From Symbiodinium sp. CCMP2592 (taxonomy: Eukaryota; Sar; Dinophyceae; Suessiales; Symbiodiniaceae): DNA of 64,000 nt. The translations under genes and the position numbers were made by a program. This document shows, one piece after another, positions 31,641-42,830 of the stretch; the first letter of the stretch is position 1, and every line of letters starts with the position of its first letter. Location of the stretch: assembly GCA_905221615.1 (NCBI GenBank), contig CAJNDT010000315.1, forward strand, positions 1 to 64,000. Direction: 5' to 3'. Below the pieces are notes generated by a model, which was not told where the DNA came from, ran no database searches, and was given only the letters and a program-made list of their open reading frames with translations.

Positions 31641-31741
31641 AAATGTGCCTGTGTCTCCGCTCTCCTTGTCGGGCTCGAACTCGCGGCCCTCGCGCTGACG
31701 GAGCAGACGGTCCTTTGGAGACAAGCTTGTTGATCGTTTCA
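31640..31741 (-). CDS. Exon candidate adjoining a family A MITE
   Basis: The minus strand reads LKRSTSLSPKDRLLRQREGR, then EFEPDKESGDTG. Composition is charged and GC-rich, unlike the flanks. The segment stops within a few bases of the MITE at 31743, compatible with an exon-intron edge. No family was recognised. Confidence 0.35.
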
Positions 31742-31742
31742 G

Positions 31743-31976
31743 CCCAGAGACTCCAATATCCCTAAATTAAGGAATATTCCTTAAATCAGATAAGGAATCC
31801 TACCATAATTTAAGGTATATCCCTTAATTAAGGAATATTCCTTAAATCAGATAAGGAACCCTACTATAATTTAAGGTATATATTCCTTAATTAAGGAATA
31901 TTCCTTAAATCATACAAGGAATCCTACTATAATTTAAGGTGTATATTCCTTAATTAAGGGACATTGGAGTCTCTGG
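31743..31976. mobile_element. MITE-like family A with internal triplication
   Basis: CCCAGAGACTCCAATATCCC to GGACATTGGAGTCTCTGG. The internal unit AAGGAATATTCCTTAAATCA with CCTACTATAATTTAAGG occurs three times (about 54 bp each), making this copy more than twice the usual length. Confidence 0.75.
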
Positions 31977-32094
31977 AAGGGTTTGGGCTTCTTGCGGCTT
32001 CAGGCTTCGAGGCTTGGGGGGGGGGGCTTGAGGTGAAGGGTTCAGGGAGTTTAGATACCTCTCGCAGAGTGAAAGAGGGCTTAGCAACCATGCA

Positions 32095-32112
32095 TATGCG
32101 TACGTATATGTC

Positions 32113-32192
<80 letters not shown>
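32095..32192. repeat. TA and GTAT microsatellite
   Basis: TATATATATA, then GTATGTATGTAT, then a longer TA run. It is preceded at about 32010-32022 by a G-run. Confidence 0.9.
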
Positions 32193-32194
<2 letters not shown>

Positions 32195-32279
32195 GCCAGT
32201 TTTACGCAAAGTTATTGCTGGAATTTTAGGGTCTAGTAAAGCGACATAGGGTGCAGTCTTCGCTGGGCAAGCTTTTCAA

Positions 32280-33720
32280 AACTTCAGACCAAGGGCGCGG
32301 CATACTCCCGAGGAGCTTTGAAACCATGGCAGTGGTACCGGTTGAGCTGGAAAAGGGTGCACTCACGAAACCTTGGTTTGGCGTTTGTGGTTGGCCCTAA
32401 GCTGCAAGCCCTGAAGCTTTGAGTTTCCCACTCCACACCTACCAGAACTCTATGCTAGCAGACTCACGTTGAACACTCGTCATCCTCAGTCCATCGTTTG
32501 ACATGCAGGGCTGGCTTATTGCGAGTATGGCACCCAAAACATGCCCTCACCGATAAGCAAGACAAACACCATATACCCTTCGCAGAATCCTGAGAAATCC
32601 GTATTTTGTCCTGTACCCAACAACCTTAGAGGACCCAATGGACATGTTCGGGACAAGTTGACATGAGCGCCAAGTCCGGTCTTGACTCTGGACTAGCCAG
32701 GGCACATGGGGTTCAGCGCTTCAGGCGTGAATCCTAGGCTTCACGGATTCATGTTTTAAGGTCTAGGGCTAGGGTTTTAGGGACTTCCATTTGGACTTCC
32801 ATTTGCGACTCGCAACTAAACGCTCCCAAACGCCAATTGTGACCACAGCTCTTCAAAAACCCTTAAATCCAAACTCCCGGATGCCGGTCAAAATTCTTGA
32901 CATGCGAACCTGCAACGCCTGTCGTCTGGGATGCCCCGCCAATCATGACACTCCAGGTTTTCGGGAATCGCCTGAGACCATGCAAAGGATGGGTTTAATA
33001 CTCCAGTTACCCAGGCTGCTGCCGATCCTGCTGCTGCTGCAACGGCAACGACGGCTTATTCTATCTCGACTACGATTCTATAAGACTACCGCCAGCACCG
33101 CCACGATGGCTACCAAAAACAAGAACGACGGTACTAGTAAGGATGATTAGCTTAACAGTAAAAGCAGATAATGAGCAATAGTATCAACAAAGCAAAGCAC
33201 AGCAACAGTGATAACAACGAAAACCAGCAACGGTAAGAACAATGACAACAACAATAAACATTGCCCAGTCGCCACCACGACTTCTAAAACTGCCACTGCC
33301 GCCACTACTACGACTCCCGGCAACTTCTACTATTGGGACCTATTCACGTTGGTTGCTACTACGACTACAACCAAGCTTCATCACAATCATGACCAGCATC
33401 CTGGTAGAACTGCATATGCATCACGGGGTCATATCAATGGCACGTCAATTTCATCATCGCCATCACCATCATCATCACCCTCACCATCACCATCGACGTC
33501 ATCATCAACATCATCAGCATCATCGCGTAGAGCCCTTGTGCCAGACCCGAACCAAAACCCCAAATCCCAGCCCCAAATCATAAGACCTGTACCACATGCT
33601 GAACCCAAACACGGATGCCTGAACTGCAAACACAGGCTTGAATTACCCAACTCGCGCTTGGAAGTCTCTATACCGTATATACGTGCAGCAACCCTACCGA
33701 ATTATTAGTTTTTCCGGGCC
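32280..33720. other. Unassigned region with simple-sequence coding frames
   Basis: A segment at 32285-32395 reads GRGILPRSFETMAVVPVELE on the plus strand. At 33180-33380 the sequence is rich in AAC and ACTAC. At 33440-33530 it is a CATCAC-type tract encoding Ser/His on the plus strand or an Asp-rich run on the minus strand. No gene could be assigned. Confidence 0.3.
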
Positions 33721-33947
33721 TATACAGCCCGATAAGAACACCAGGAATACAGAACCCTGTAAGAAGAAATAAGAAACCCCCTATAACAAGCCTTGTTCAC
33801 CGCGATATAACCCAAAAGAAAGCTACTAGCATCTAGACTTCCAAAAAAAAACTCTGAACCCCAAGCAAACCCTCAGCTTCAAATCGCCCAAGCCCTCATC
33901 CCTGTAATTCAGATCGGAGCTCTTAAAAACCGTAAAGCCCCAAAATC

Positions 33948-34052
33948 GGGGGCCGTAGGGCCGTAAGAACTAGAACAGGGTTTTTGGATACATCATTGTA
34001 CAACTACAACGGGAACCGTGAGGAATAGTATTGGTAATTAACTGTTCAGGCC
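33948..34052. mobile_element. MITE-like element, family B
   Basis: GGGCCGTAAGAACTAGAACAGG, GGTTTTTGGATACATCATTG, then GGAATAGTATTGGTAATTAA. The right terminus is degenerate. Confidence 0.55.
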
Positions 34053-34059
34053 GCTAGGT

Positions 34060-34800
34060 TCTAAACTTTCTAAACCCTAAACCCTAAACCCTATTGAAAC
34101 CTCAGCCCCAAACCCCAATCCTAAACCCTAAAACCCTAAACCTGAAACCCTGCTTAACCCGACAGCCCACTCCTAAACCCTTGAAACCCTACACCCTAAA
34201 CCACACCTCAAACCCCAAATCCACAAGCCCAAATCCAAGCGACCTAAACCTGAAACCTCTAAAAACCCCCTTAAAACAACCCTGAAACCCTTCAAGGAAA
34301 CCCTTTAAAAGGACCCTAGGCCCTAAACCCAAAAGCCAGAAACCCTTAAAGGAAAAATTTAAAGGGCCCCTTGACCCCAAAAGCCCTTCAACCCAAGCGA
34401 TCCCCTAAGCCCAAACCTGAACCTACAACCTGAATCCAAACTCAACTCCTAATATAGCGGCATTAATAGTTAGAATAATGTTTTCGGACCCAATATCCTA
34501 TGAATTTCATAAGGAACCCCAGTAGATCCCTTTAAAGGAACCCCTATAGATAAAGGAACCCCTAAACATCCCTTTGAAGGAAAACCCCTATCTCTTCCTT
34601 GAAAGGAACCCTAAACCCACAAGCCCAAACCCTAAACCCTAAACCCTAAAACCGTAAACCCTGAACCCTAAAACCCTAAAACCCAAAACCCTAAAACCCA
34701 AAACCCTAAACCCTAAAACCCTAAACCCTAAACCCCTAAACCCCTAAACCCCTAAAACCCTAAACCCCTAAAGCCCTAAACTCTAAACCCTCAAGAAAGT
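34060..34800. repeat. CCCTAAA arrays with a family B half element
   Basis: Dense CCCTAAA/CCCCTAAA at 34065-34200 and 34610-34795. Between them lies a partial family B (34456-34520: GCATTAATAGTTAGAATAAT) and CCCTTTAAAGGAACCCC repeats. Confidence 0.7.
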
Positions 34801-35065
34801 GATAAATAGAAATTGCTTGTCCTTGTTTGTAACCGCCGCTAGGGCCCAGCATTTCGGTTAAAACTGGCGTTAGCTTCTTGATAATCCAATTTCGCACAAC
34901 CACAACCTCAACCATTAACTCAGCCCAGCCAACTCAAAACAGCCACCACAACCTCAACCATTAACTCAGCCCAGCCAACTCAAAACAGCCACCCGGTCAA
35001 AAACGGAATAAGCTTCTTGATAAACCAATTTCGCACAACCACGACCTCAACCTCTAACTCAGCCC
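34800..35065. repeat. Minisatellite, about 54-bp and 130-bp units
   Basis: CCACAACCTCAACCATTAAC with TCAGCCCAGCCAACTCAAAACAG is repeated in tandem. The leader GCTTCTTGATAA(T/A)CCAATTTCGCACAACCAC occurs at about 34873 and 35010. Confidence 0.8.
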
Positions 35066-35660
35066 AGCCAGCCCAACCAGCCCGGTCCAGCCCAGCCCAG
35101 CCCACCCCAAAAGGCCCAAAATCCATGCCCCAAATCCAGGCCCACCTTCCCTAGACCACCGCCCCCAGGTCGCCCCAGACCCAAATCCAGGCCAGCCCCA
35201 AATCCAGGCACGGCCCCCAAATCCAGGCCAGGCACCAAATCCAGGCTCCAGACCCCAAATCCAGCCCGCCCCAGCCCCCAAATTCAGGCTCCCAAATTCA
35301 GGCCCAGTCCCAAATCCAGGCCCCAAATCCAGGCCCCAGGCCCCAAATCCAGTCCCAGTCCCAAATCAGGGTTGAAGCCCCAAACCCATCAATACCCAAA
35401 TCCAGGCCCCTCCCCAAATCCAGACAAATCCAAGTCCCAAAACGCCCAAAATCCAAATCCAGGGCCGAGACGCCAAATCCAGGCCCACCTTCCCAGAGCC
35501 CAGATCCAAGCCTGCAAGTCCCAAACCCCAAATCCAGGCCCAGCTAGTCCTACCCAAAATCCAGGCCCCACCCCAAATCCAGGCTTCAAGGCCCAAATTC
35601 CAGGCCCGGACCCCAACTCCAGGTCCGGCTCCAAATCCAAGCTGCCCCAATTTAGCTTTT
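35066..35660. repeat. CCCAAATCCAGG minisatellite
   Basis: About 30 irregular copies of CCCAAATCCAGGCCC and variants. Plus frames give Pro/Asn/Gln-rich text and minus frames Gly/Trp/Phe-rich text (GFGAWIWGLG-like). The long open frames on both strands follow from a repeat without stops and are not accepted as genes. Confidence 0.8.
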
Positions 35661-35671
35661 CCGTTTTGTTC

Positions 35672-36120
35672 CACCCGATTTTGTTTTGCTTTTCCCACAT
35701 CCACTTCACCCCTCAGCAGCCCCAGGCCACAGCCCAACACCAAATCAAAGTTCCAAAAAACAAAACTCTTGTCGATCAAAACTTTCGGCAAACCTTATTG
35801 CCAGGCCCCAGCCCCAACCCCCCCCCAGCCCCCAGCCCCCAGCCCAGCCCCCAACCCAGCCCTCCCATCCCAGCTGAACATGCAGAAAGCCTACCCAGCC
35901 CCCAGCCCAGGCTGGCCACAGCCCAACACCAAATCAAGGTTCCAAAATCAAAACTCTTGTCAAAACTTTCGGTCAAAACATCAACCACGGAACGGACACT
36001 ACAGAAGAGTGCATCCGAACAAACAACCAAGACAACCGCTTTGCGGCTGCGGAAGTACTGGCAGCGAGTGGACAGGACCTGTGCAGCAAGAACACAGTAA
36101 TGCTTGAGATTCATTATCTG
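35672..36120. repeat. Segmental duplication, copy 1 (blocks A1 and B1)
   Basis: Block A1 (35672-35985) contains CATCCACTTCACCCCTCAGC, CAACACCAAATCAAAGTTCC, AAAACTTTCGGCAAACC and poly-CCCCAGCCC. Block B1 (35985-36112) contains CAAGACAACCGCTTTG, CGGAAGTACTGGCAGCGAGT and AGCAAGAACACAGTAATGCT. B1 has an open plus frame (EVLAASGQDL) and an open minus frame (KHYCVLA); neither is recognised. Confidence 0.75.
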
Positions 36121-36199
36121 ATTTTCAAAAAGTGGCACTGTTTCGATATGGGGAGAGAATAGGACACTAGTTCGAAGCCATATTTGTAGCCAGGCCGAC

Positions 36200-36815
36200 A
36201 TGAGCAGCGTCAGCCGCAGTGAAGTAAGAGCAAACGTGCTAACAGCAAGAACACCTTAGCAGCAGACGCGGCGATGCGGTCGGCTACCGGATTCCAGAAT
36301 GAATACCAGTCTACGGTACATGCCAGGGTGCCATGTGACACTGCCGTGCAAGCCACACTCCAAGCAAGCGGCTCCATCATTGTGGCCGGGACGCGTGCCG
36401 TCACAGGTCCTCAAGTATTGGAGCACGTGGCTGGATGCAATCGCATTCAACAATGCAAGGACAGACAGAACAATACGATCAAATCTATAGGAATCCAAAC
36501 CGCGCACCGCACAACGATGCGGACACGTTTTAGCTACAGAACACACTAAATTCACGTGTCCGTCACATTACAAGGAGTTAGCCTGACGATACTGAGTCCA
36601 GCACAACGTGCGCGGCGCATCATCATGGCAGTCCTCAAACAATAGTGACCAATAGTGGGCCCAAACGCCAAAACTACATTCCAAGACTGTCCTGATGGCT
36701 ACTACTCCTCGTCTCCGTTTCGGTCCTGCTTAACAGCTAAGTTCCTCGCTATGTTCCCGTTCTCTGCTCGCTTCGCGTTGTTCATCGCCTCAGAACAAGA
36801 TCCTCTCCCAAACAT
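36200..36815. other. Unassigned frames between duplicated blocks
   Basis: Minus frames of 64 and 99 codons, one reading FWNPVADRIAASAAKVFLLL, overlap a 91-codon plus frame. They could be exons of a membrane protein. No family was recognised. Confidence 0.25.
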
Positions 36816-37700
36816 CAACCACGAAACGGAGACTACAGACGAGTGCACCCGAACACACAGCCAAGACAACCGCTTTGTGGCTGCGGAAGTACTTGCAGCG
36901 AGTGGACAGGACCTGCACAGCAAGAACACAGTAATGCTTGAGCACAGATCCCAAATCCGAAACAGCATGGCCTGCATGTTTGGTCGCCCTCCTGTGACCT
37001 TGCCAGACAAAACAGCTAAAACCCACTAGAATGTTCAGAGCCATTGCTACGCAACCACCGAGTCTCGCGCGACCGGGCGCACGCCGAAGCCCAGATGTGG
37101 TGGACGTTCTCCCTGAATGTGAAGCCATTGCACTTGATCCCGCTAACCCAATTTCCGAAGAGGGAACCTCTGGAAGAGGCTTGCACAGTCCTGCAGGCAG
37201 CAGCGCACTTTGGCTTTTTGGCTTTTCCCAAACCTCTTCCAAAGCCCCATTTGTTTTTGCTTTTCATTTTTTCCCACCAGATTGTTTTTAGCTTTTCCTA
37301 CATCCACTTCACCCCTCAGCAGCCTCAAGCCCCAGCCCCCCCCCCCCCCCCCCCCCAGGTCCCCGGGCCCCAGCCCCAGCACCCCCCAGCCCCCGGCCCA
37401 GATAAAAAACCCACCCTGGCCACAGCCCAACACCAAATCAAAGTTCCAAAAATCAAAACTCTTGTCAATCAAAACTTTCGGCAAACCTTATTGCCAGGCC
37501 CCAGCCCCAACCCCCCCCCCCCAGCCCCCAGCCCCCAGCCCCCAGCCCCCAACCCAGCCCTCCCATCCCAGCTGAACATGCAGAACATGCAGAACGCCTA
37601 CCCAGCCCCCAGCCCAGGCTGGCCAGAGCCCAACACCAAATCAAGGTTCCAAAATCAAAATTCTTGTCAAAACTTTCGGTCAAAACTTTCGCCCAAAACT
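36815..37700. repeat. Segmental duplication, copy 2 (blocks B2 and A2)
   Basis: B2 (36815-36946) is roughly 85 to 90 percent identical by eye to B1. A2 (about 37270-37700) matches A1 with C-run expansions near 37336 and 37512. The block order is reversed compared with copy 1 (A1-B1 versus B2-A2) while strand is kept. The last part is a tandem of CAAAACTTTCGGT units. Confidence 0.7.
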
Positions 37701-37829
37701 TTCGGTCAAAACGTTTTTGGGACCCAAACCCTGAACAATTTCTATAAACCCTTAAACCCTAAAACCCTACACCCCAAACCCATGCGATCCGAACCTCCAG
37801 GTTCCAAAGCCTCACGGCCTCGACTGACC

Positions 37830-38020
37830 GCTCCTTGTTTAGGGGTTTAGGGGTTTAGGGGTTTAGGGTTTAGGGGTTTTAGGTTTTGGGGGTTTAGGGG
37901 TTTTAGGGGTTTGGGGGTTTAGGGTTTAAGGGTTTAGGGTCTAGGGGTTTAGGGGTTTAGGGGTTTAGGGGTTTAGGGGTTTAAGGGTTTAGGGTTTAGG
38001 GGTTTAGGGTTTAGCTGATG
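37830..38020. repeat. GGGGTTTAGGGG array
   Basis: Regular TTTAGGGG octamers mixed with TTTAGGG heptamers. Confidence 0.85.
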
Positions 38021-38379
38021 GGTTCCGGTGCATCAGATGGAAAATACAGGGTGTTGGGGTGCCTTTAAAACGCTCCTTTAAGGGATACTATAGGGTACTA
38101 GTTTGGGTTCTAGGGTTTTGGGTTTGGGATTTAAGGTTGGGGGTACTGGTTCGGGCTTTCAGGTTCGTTGGCTCTCGCACGTCGCCTTAGTTTGTGGCTG
38201 TCGCATATGGCATTCACGGGGTCTGCATTCTCCAGAGCTGATCTTTTTCTGTGTGCTTTGGTTCCTTACCAGGACCCCCAAGGGCCCTTTCATGGAGTCC
38301 TTATGGCCCTTAGTAGTGGGTATTCGGGGTATACTAGAAGGTAGTTGGGGGGTTGAGGTACATCACCAAAGCAATAAAC

Positions 38380-38545
38380 CCTAAACGCTAAACCCTAAAC
38401 CCTAAACCCCTAAACCCCTAAACCCTAAGCCCTAAACGCTCAACCCCTATTTACTAAACCCCTAAACCCCTAAGCCCTAAACGCTAAACCCCTATTTACT
38501 AAACCCCTAAACCCCTAAGCCCTAAACGCTAAACCCCTATGCCCC
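38380..38545. repeat. CCCTAAA array with a 57-bp tandem
   Basis: CCCCTATTTACTAAACCCCT plus CTAAGCCCTAAACGCTAAAC repeats about three times. Confidence 0.75.
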
Positions 38546-38619
38546 CAAACCCCAAAGCTTCAGATTACATCGCAAATCGCATCCTGGCCTTGAACTCACG
38601 GCCCTGACTCAAAACCGGA

Positions 38620-39140
38620 ACCGCAAGGGTTTGGGGTTTGAGGTTCAGGGGTTAGGGTTTGAGGTTCAGGGGTTAGGGTTTGAGGTTCAGGGGTTAGGGT
38701 TTGAGGTTCAGGGGTTAGGGTTTGAGGTTCAGGGGTTAGGGTTTGAGGTTCAGGGGTTAGGGCTTGAGGTTCAGGGGTTAGGGTTGAGGTTCAGGGGTTA
38801 GGGTTTGAGGTTCAGGGGTTAGGGCTTGAGGTTCAGGGGTTAGGGCTTGAGGTTCAGGGGTTAGGGTTTGAGGTTCAGGGGTTAGGGCTTGAGGTTCAGG
38901 GGTTAGGGCTTGAGGTTCAGGGGTTAGGGTTTGAGGTTCAGGGGTTAGGGCTTGAGGTTCAGGGGTTAGGGCTTGAGGTTCAGGGGTTAGGGTTTGAGGT
39001 TCAGGGGTTAGGGCTTGAGGTTCAGGGGTTAGGGCTTGAGGTTCAGGGGTTAGGGTTTGAGGTTCAGGGGTTAGGGCTTGAGGTTCAGGGGTTAGGGCTT
39101 GAGGTTCAGGGGTTAGGGTTTGAGGTTCAGGGGTTAGGGT
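38620..39140. repeat. 21-bp satellite with higher-order 63-bp period
   Basis: About 24 tandem copies of a 21-bp monomer (TTTGAGGTTCAGGGG followed by TTAGGG). Monomers differ by TTTGAGG or CTTGAGG. From about 38800 to 39125 the order is T-C-C repeated five times, a three-monomer higher-order unit. The left third is uniform T type. Confidence 0.9.
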
Positions 39141-40107
39141 TTAGGGTTTAAGGTTCAGGGCTTCAGGTTTAGGGTTTAACGTTCAGGGGTTAAGGTTTTC
39201 TTTTAGTTTAGGGTTCAGGTTTGAGGTTTTGGGTTTAGGGAGAGACATTCAGCCGTACGCACCAAAACAGGAGTCTCAAGAAGACCTCATCATACCCCCA
39301 TATTTCACTGACGTCCGTATGTGACACCTCAAGTCGCGACTCCTAGACATCCTCCGGGGCTTGTACGTAATTCGAAAAGCCTTGAACCCAGTCTAGACCG
39401 ATCACTGTTCCTGCCATTCCTGTGGGTGTTTAGGGCTTTAGGTTTTTAGGGTTTAGGGTTTTAAGGTTTAGGGTTTTAGGGTTTAGGGTTTAGAAGGATT
39501 CCTGTGGGCTTTGGGGCTCAACCGCTCATGCAATCCTTGTCTGGGAGGTTGTACACTGAATCAAGCTGGTAGTTGTTACAGTTTAGGCTTTAGGGTTGAC
39601 GGGTAGAAGCCCGGTCGTAACCCACTCTTTTCTTTGCGCGTCCGCTGCAGGGAAACCTGAGAGGTCTCACCAGGAAGTGGGAGGAGAGCGTGGAGTCATG
39701 TAAAAGTCTAGTTAGAAAAACGATTCTAATATGGCTTGGCCTTCTTGGAGAGGAGTCTCAATATGCCAGAAGACATAAACTCGAATTTAAGGCCCTGCTG
39801 AAATTTGAAATTCTACCTTAATCCCTTTATTAAGACCTCGAGGAAAAGATGATTACTAATCGAGGTAATCCATCAAAACTGGAGGCCAAAAGGGTGGTTC
39901 AAGATTCTTGCGGAGTATGAACCCTATTATGGGAACCCTAATCCCTACTAAACCCCCATACGCTAAAACCCCTGTTGGCCTCCTATGAATTACGACTAAG
40001 ATGAACCCTAAATCCTAAACCCTAAACCCTAAAAATACAGAACGACTGGAAGGTCGACTTTGCATCGGGCAGGGGCTACGGCTTCGGGGTTTAGGGCTTC
40101 AGTCATA
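39141..40107. other. Telomere-like tracts and unassigned sequence
   Basis: TTTAGGG at 39140-39240 and 39425-39495, CCCTAAA at 40000-40035. No gene recognised. Confidence 0.4.
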
Positions 40108-40237
40108 GGGCCCCCAAAAAAGCACATAAGCAAACATAAGGATAGGGATTCTCCCGAAAAAACAACCTTAAAAAGGAAGCCCAGTAAGCTAGGGATATCG
40201 CCATAGAATGCTCATGCTTATGTGCTTTTTGGGGCCC
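40108..40237. mobile_element. Single inverted-repeat element, family J
   Basis: GGGCCCCCAAAAAAGCACATAAGCA at the left is the near-perfect inverse of TGCTTATGTGCTTTTTGGGGCCC at the right, enclosing about 80 bp. It has the MITE form, but no second full copy was seen here. Confidence 0.6.
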
Positions 40238-40555
40238 TAAAGTCAGGGCCCGCCAGCCGGTGCCCATAACCCGTAGAGGGGTTACGGTTTAGGGTTAACA
40301 GATAGAAACAGTACGAGCAAGCAGGGCGGGGTTACCAATACTCACCTATAAAGGCACTGACAATACTAGAAGCAAGTAACAAATAAGTCCCAGTTGGGAC
40401 GAAGAGGAAATAGACCCTAAGCCCCAAGCCCTAGTATGGACACAAAAGGAACTACAATGGAAACTTTCGTCTTAGGGGCTGACCCTGGCCCAAAAAAGGC
40501 TAACCTGTTGACTTATAGTAGGGTTATATAAACCCTAAAGGTTAAAGGCTACTAT

Positions 40556-40650
40556 AAGGGCCTTACTAATAGAATACGGTTATTGGGCCCATTTTACTGT
40601 AAATGTGATAAGGAACCCCCCAAAATAGTATAGGTAATCACAAAGGTTGG
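40556..40650. mobile_element. MITE-like element, family B
   Basis: AGGGCCTTACTAATAGAATA, TTGGGCCCATTTTACTGTAA, GATAAGGAACCCCCCAAAAT and AGTATAGGTAATCACAAAGG. Confidence 0.65.
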
Positions 40651-40761
40651 CCCTTTAAAGCCTCTGAAAAAGATTCGTAAATAGGGTCCTATTATGCCCA
40701 ACAAAGGAAAATCAAAAATGCCCCAATGGCCTACCTACCTACTCAGCCACTAAGTTGTCTT

Positions 40762-40847
40762 TACTTAAGGAATACTCCTTGAATCATACTAGGGATCCTA
40801 GTATAGTTTAAGGTATATTCCTTAACTAAGGGATATTGGAGTCTCCA
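40762..40847. mobile_element. MITE-like family A flanked by a 10-bp direct repeat
   Basis: AAGTTGTCTT lies on both sides (40752-40761, 40854-40863). The element has lost its outermost left terminus and ends GGATATTGGAGTCTCC. A 10-bp duplication is longer than the GTAC seen at copy 67-208. Confidence 0.6.
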
Positions 40848-40852
40848 AATAC

Positions 40853-40949
40853 GAAGTTGTCTTCCTGGTGTGAGCGCCAGAAGCCTTCGGCTTGCACAGG
40901 CTGCATCGCAAAGGGCAGAATGAGCTTCCGAATGCGGCACCGTGCACCC
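40853..40949 (-). CDS. Exon candidate, function unknown
   Basis: The minus strand reads RIRKLILPFAMQPVQAEGFW, then RSHQEDNF, ending at the 10-bp repeat that borders a family A MITE. No family was recognised. Confidence 0.35.
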
Positions 40950-40972
40950 CCTAAATCCCTAAACTTCAGCAA

Positions 40973-41070
40973 TAGTTCATGGTTGGGATAGGATTAACAA
41001 TTTACATGTTTATTCCTTATTGGGTTATGTACCCATAAACATGTAAAATGTTACCCAACTATGACAAAGA
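40973..41070. mobile_element. MITE-like element, family F
   Basis: TAGTTCATGGTTGGGATAGG to TTACCCAACTATGACAAAGA, with ACATGTTTATTCCTTATTGG and TACCCATAAACATGTAAAAT inside. It aligns along its length with HIR intron 2. Confidence 0.75.
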
Positions 41071-41787
41071 CGCGGTGCGTGCCCTGCTTTAAGGTAGAGG
41101 CTTTAGTTATGCTTTAGGGTTAAGGGTTTAGGGAGGGAGACGCTTCAACAAATGCAAGGTCGCTGCAGATCCCATAGGGATTAAAGTTTCGGGCCTGGGC
41201 TTCTAGATGATGCGATGGCTGTACACGAAAACTGCTGCCTGACCGAAACTGACAGGTCGACACCGATCTTCTCCTGTCTTGATCCGGCTAAACCGGGTTT
41301 AGAGTTTAGGGACGTAATTTAAATTTAATTAAGGACCCTTACTCTAAACCCCGAAACTCTTAACATCTGCAACCAAAACCCTGAAGCCCGCACCCTGAAA
41401 CCTGAAATCCCTGCACGCACTCGTCAGGCGCAAACCCCCGAATCCCAGACCATCCCGGCTCACTCTGCCTCAACCTGCTGCGGTGGGATTTACGCTTTCC
41501 TTTTTCGGGGGGTTTTGGGTTCAGGGTTTGTCAAGCCCCAAACTCCTTCAAACGCGAACCCCAGATGCCTAAACTTCAAACTCTACATATCTCTACATCT
41601 TGAACTCAAAACTCCCTATCTCCCTGAACACTGTGATTTCGGGTTCAGGGCTCGGGCTCCGGGTTTTGAGGAGTTTGGCTTTGGGGAGTTTGGGTTTTAG
41701 GGTGGTTGGGGTTGAGGGTTCGTCGGGCTCAAGTTTGCATGGAGCATAGTGTACTGTTGCTGCAAAAAGTCATGACTTGCTTGAGCA

Positions 41788-41885
41788 CTAGTTCATAGTT
41801 GGGATAGGATTGAAAATTGAATTTGTTATTCCTTATTGGGTTTGAGTACCCATAAAAATGTAAAATGTTACCCAACTATGACAAA
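41788..41885. mobile_element. MITE-like family F with 5-bp target duplication
   Basis: GAGCA occurs on both sides (41783-41787 and 41886-41890). The body is more than 85 percent identical by eye to the 40973 copy. The upstream plus-strand text reads VCMEHSVLLLQKVMTCLST and may be an exon edge. Confidence 0.75.
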
Positions 41886-41889
41886 GAGC

Positions 41890-42430
41890 ATGGTGAAGAC
41901 AAGGCCATAATATCGGAAGAACCCCGGCTAAGCCTAAAAAGATGGACCTGGAAGGAACCTAAATAAGCCAAAACAAGGTTTTGTTGTCATCCTTAAACAC
42001 GACACCCCACATGTGCACTCACCGACATTCCTCCAGTCTCGAGACACGAAACCCTAAACACTTTGGAAAGCACTCTGCCGAGCCTGCTCCACCCAGCCAC
42101 ACCCGTCTAAAAGATCCCAAACCCTGCACCCTAAACCCAAGACGCGATTACAAATACTCCCAACTAGGACAATAAACAATCGGAAGCGTATCCTTACAAC
42201 TGGGCCTTGCGAAATCCTATTCCTGGCCCTTCTCCCCCAAAGGCAATATTAACGATGCAATAGGTCTGATATGGGGGCTTGCAACATGAGACTAAGGATT
42301 TTGAGCATAAATGCACTTCTTGGGAACCCTAATACAGCCTTAAACCCCAACAAAAATCACTACCACTAAAAACATCACTACCCCCACCCCCTAGTTCGCA
42401 ACAAAAGCCAACGACAACGACCAAACGCGT
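41890..42430. other. No gene recognised
   Basis: A 64-codon plus frame at 41981-42175 without features. The rest is unassigned. Confidence 0.3.
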
Positions 42431-42437
42431 AGACCCG

Positions 42438-42830
42438 ACACCCTAAACCCTAAACCCCTAAACCCTAAACCCTTAAACACCTAAACCCTAAACCCGACAC
42501 CCTAAACTAAACGCGTACTATTTTCAATATTCTCTTGAGTTTTATAGGAACAAAAGTGAAAAAATCCTAAGGAGACCCTAAACGCGTACCTCCTTCAGTC
42601 GCCCGGCATAAGGGCGCATCGTCCTAGCGGGATCCGCTTCACCGGCGATCTCTGCCAGCCTTGTTTTGTCTATGGTTCCGGGGTTTATAGAGTTCGGGGG
42701 GTTTAGGGGTTTAGGATTTAGGGTTCAGGTTAAGGGTTTAGGGTTTAGGGGTTTAGGGGTTTAGGATTTAGGGTTAAGGGTTTAGAGTTCGGGGGTTTAG
42801 GGCTTTAGTTTAAGGTTCAGGGTTGAGGGA
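42438..42830. repeat. Telomere-like arrays in opposite orientations
   Basis: CCCTAAA at 42438-42515, then unique text containing a duplicated AACGCGTAC(T/C), then TTTAGGG at 42690-42830. The array orientation inverts within 200 bp. Confidence 0.7.

Noticed and set aside
35054..36100. Gly/Trp/Phe-rich minus ORFs and Pro-rich plus ORFs up to 242 codons
   Set aside because: They arise from the CCCAAATCCAGG minisatellite and CCCCAGCCC tracts, open in most frames; no start context, domain or conservation is visible.
37044..37850. 268-codon Pro-rich plus ORF
   Set aside because: It spans the duplicated A2 block with C-runs and ends in CCCTAAA text; the overlapping frames are equally open.
38620..39140. 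CRISPR array
   Set aside because: The units are contiguous 21-bp monomers without variable spacers, in a eukaryotic context.
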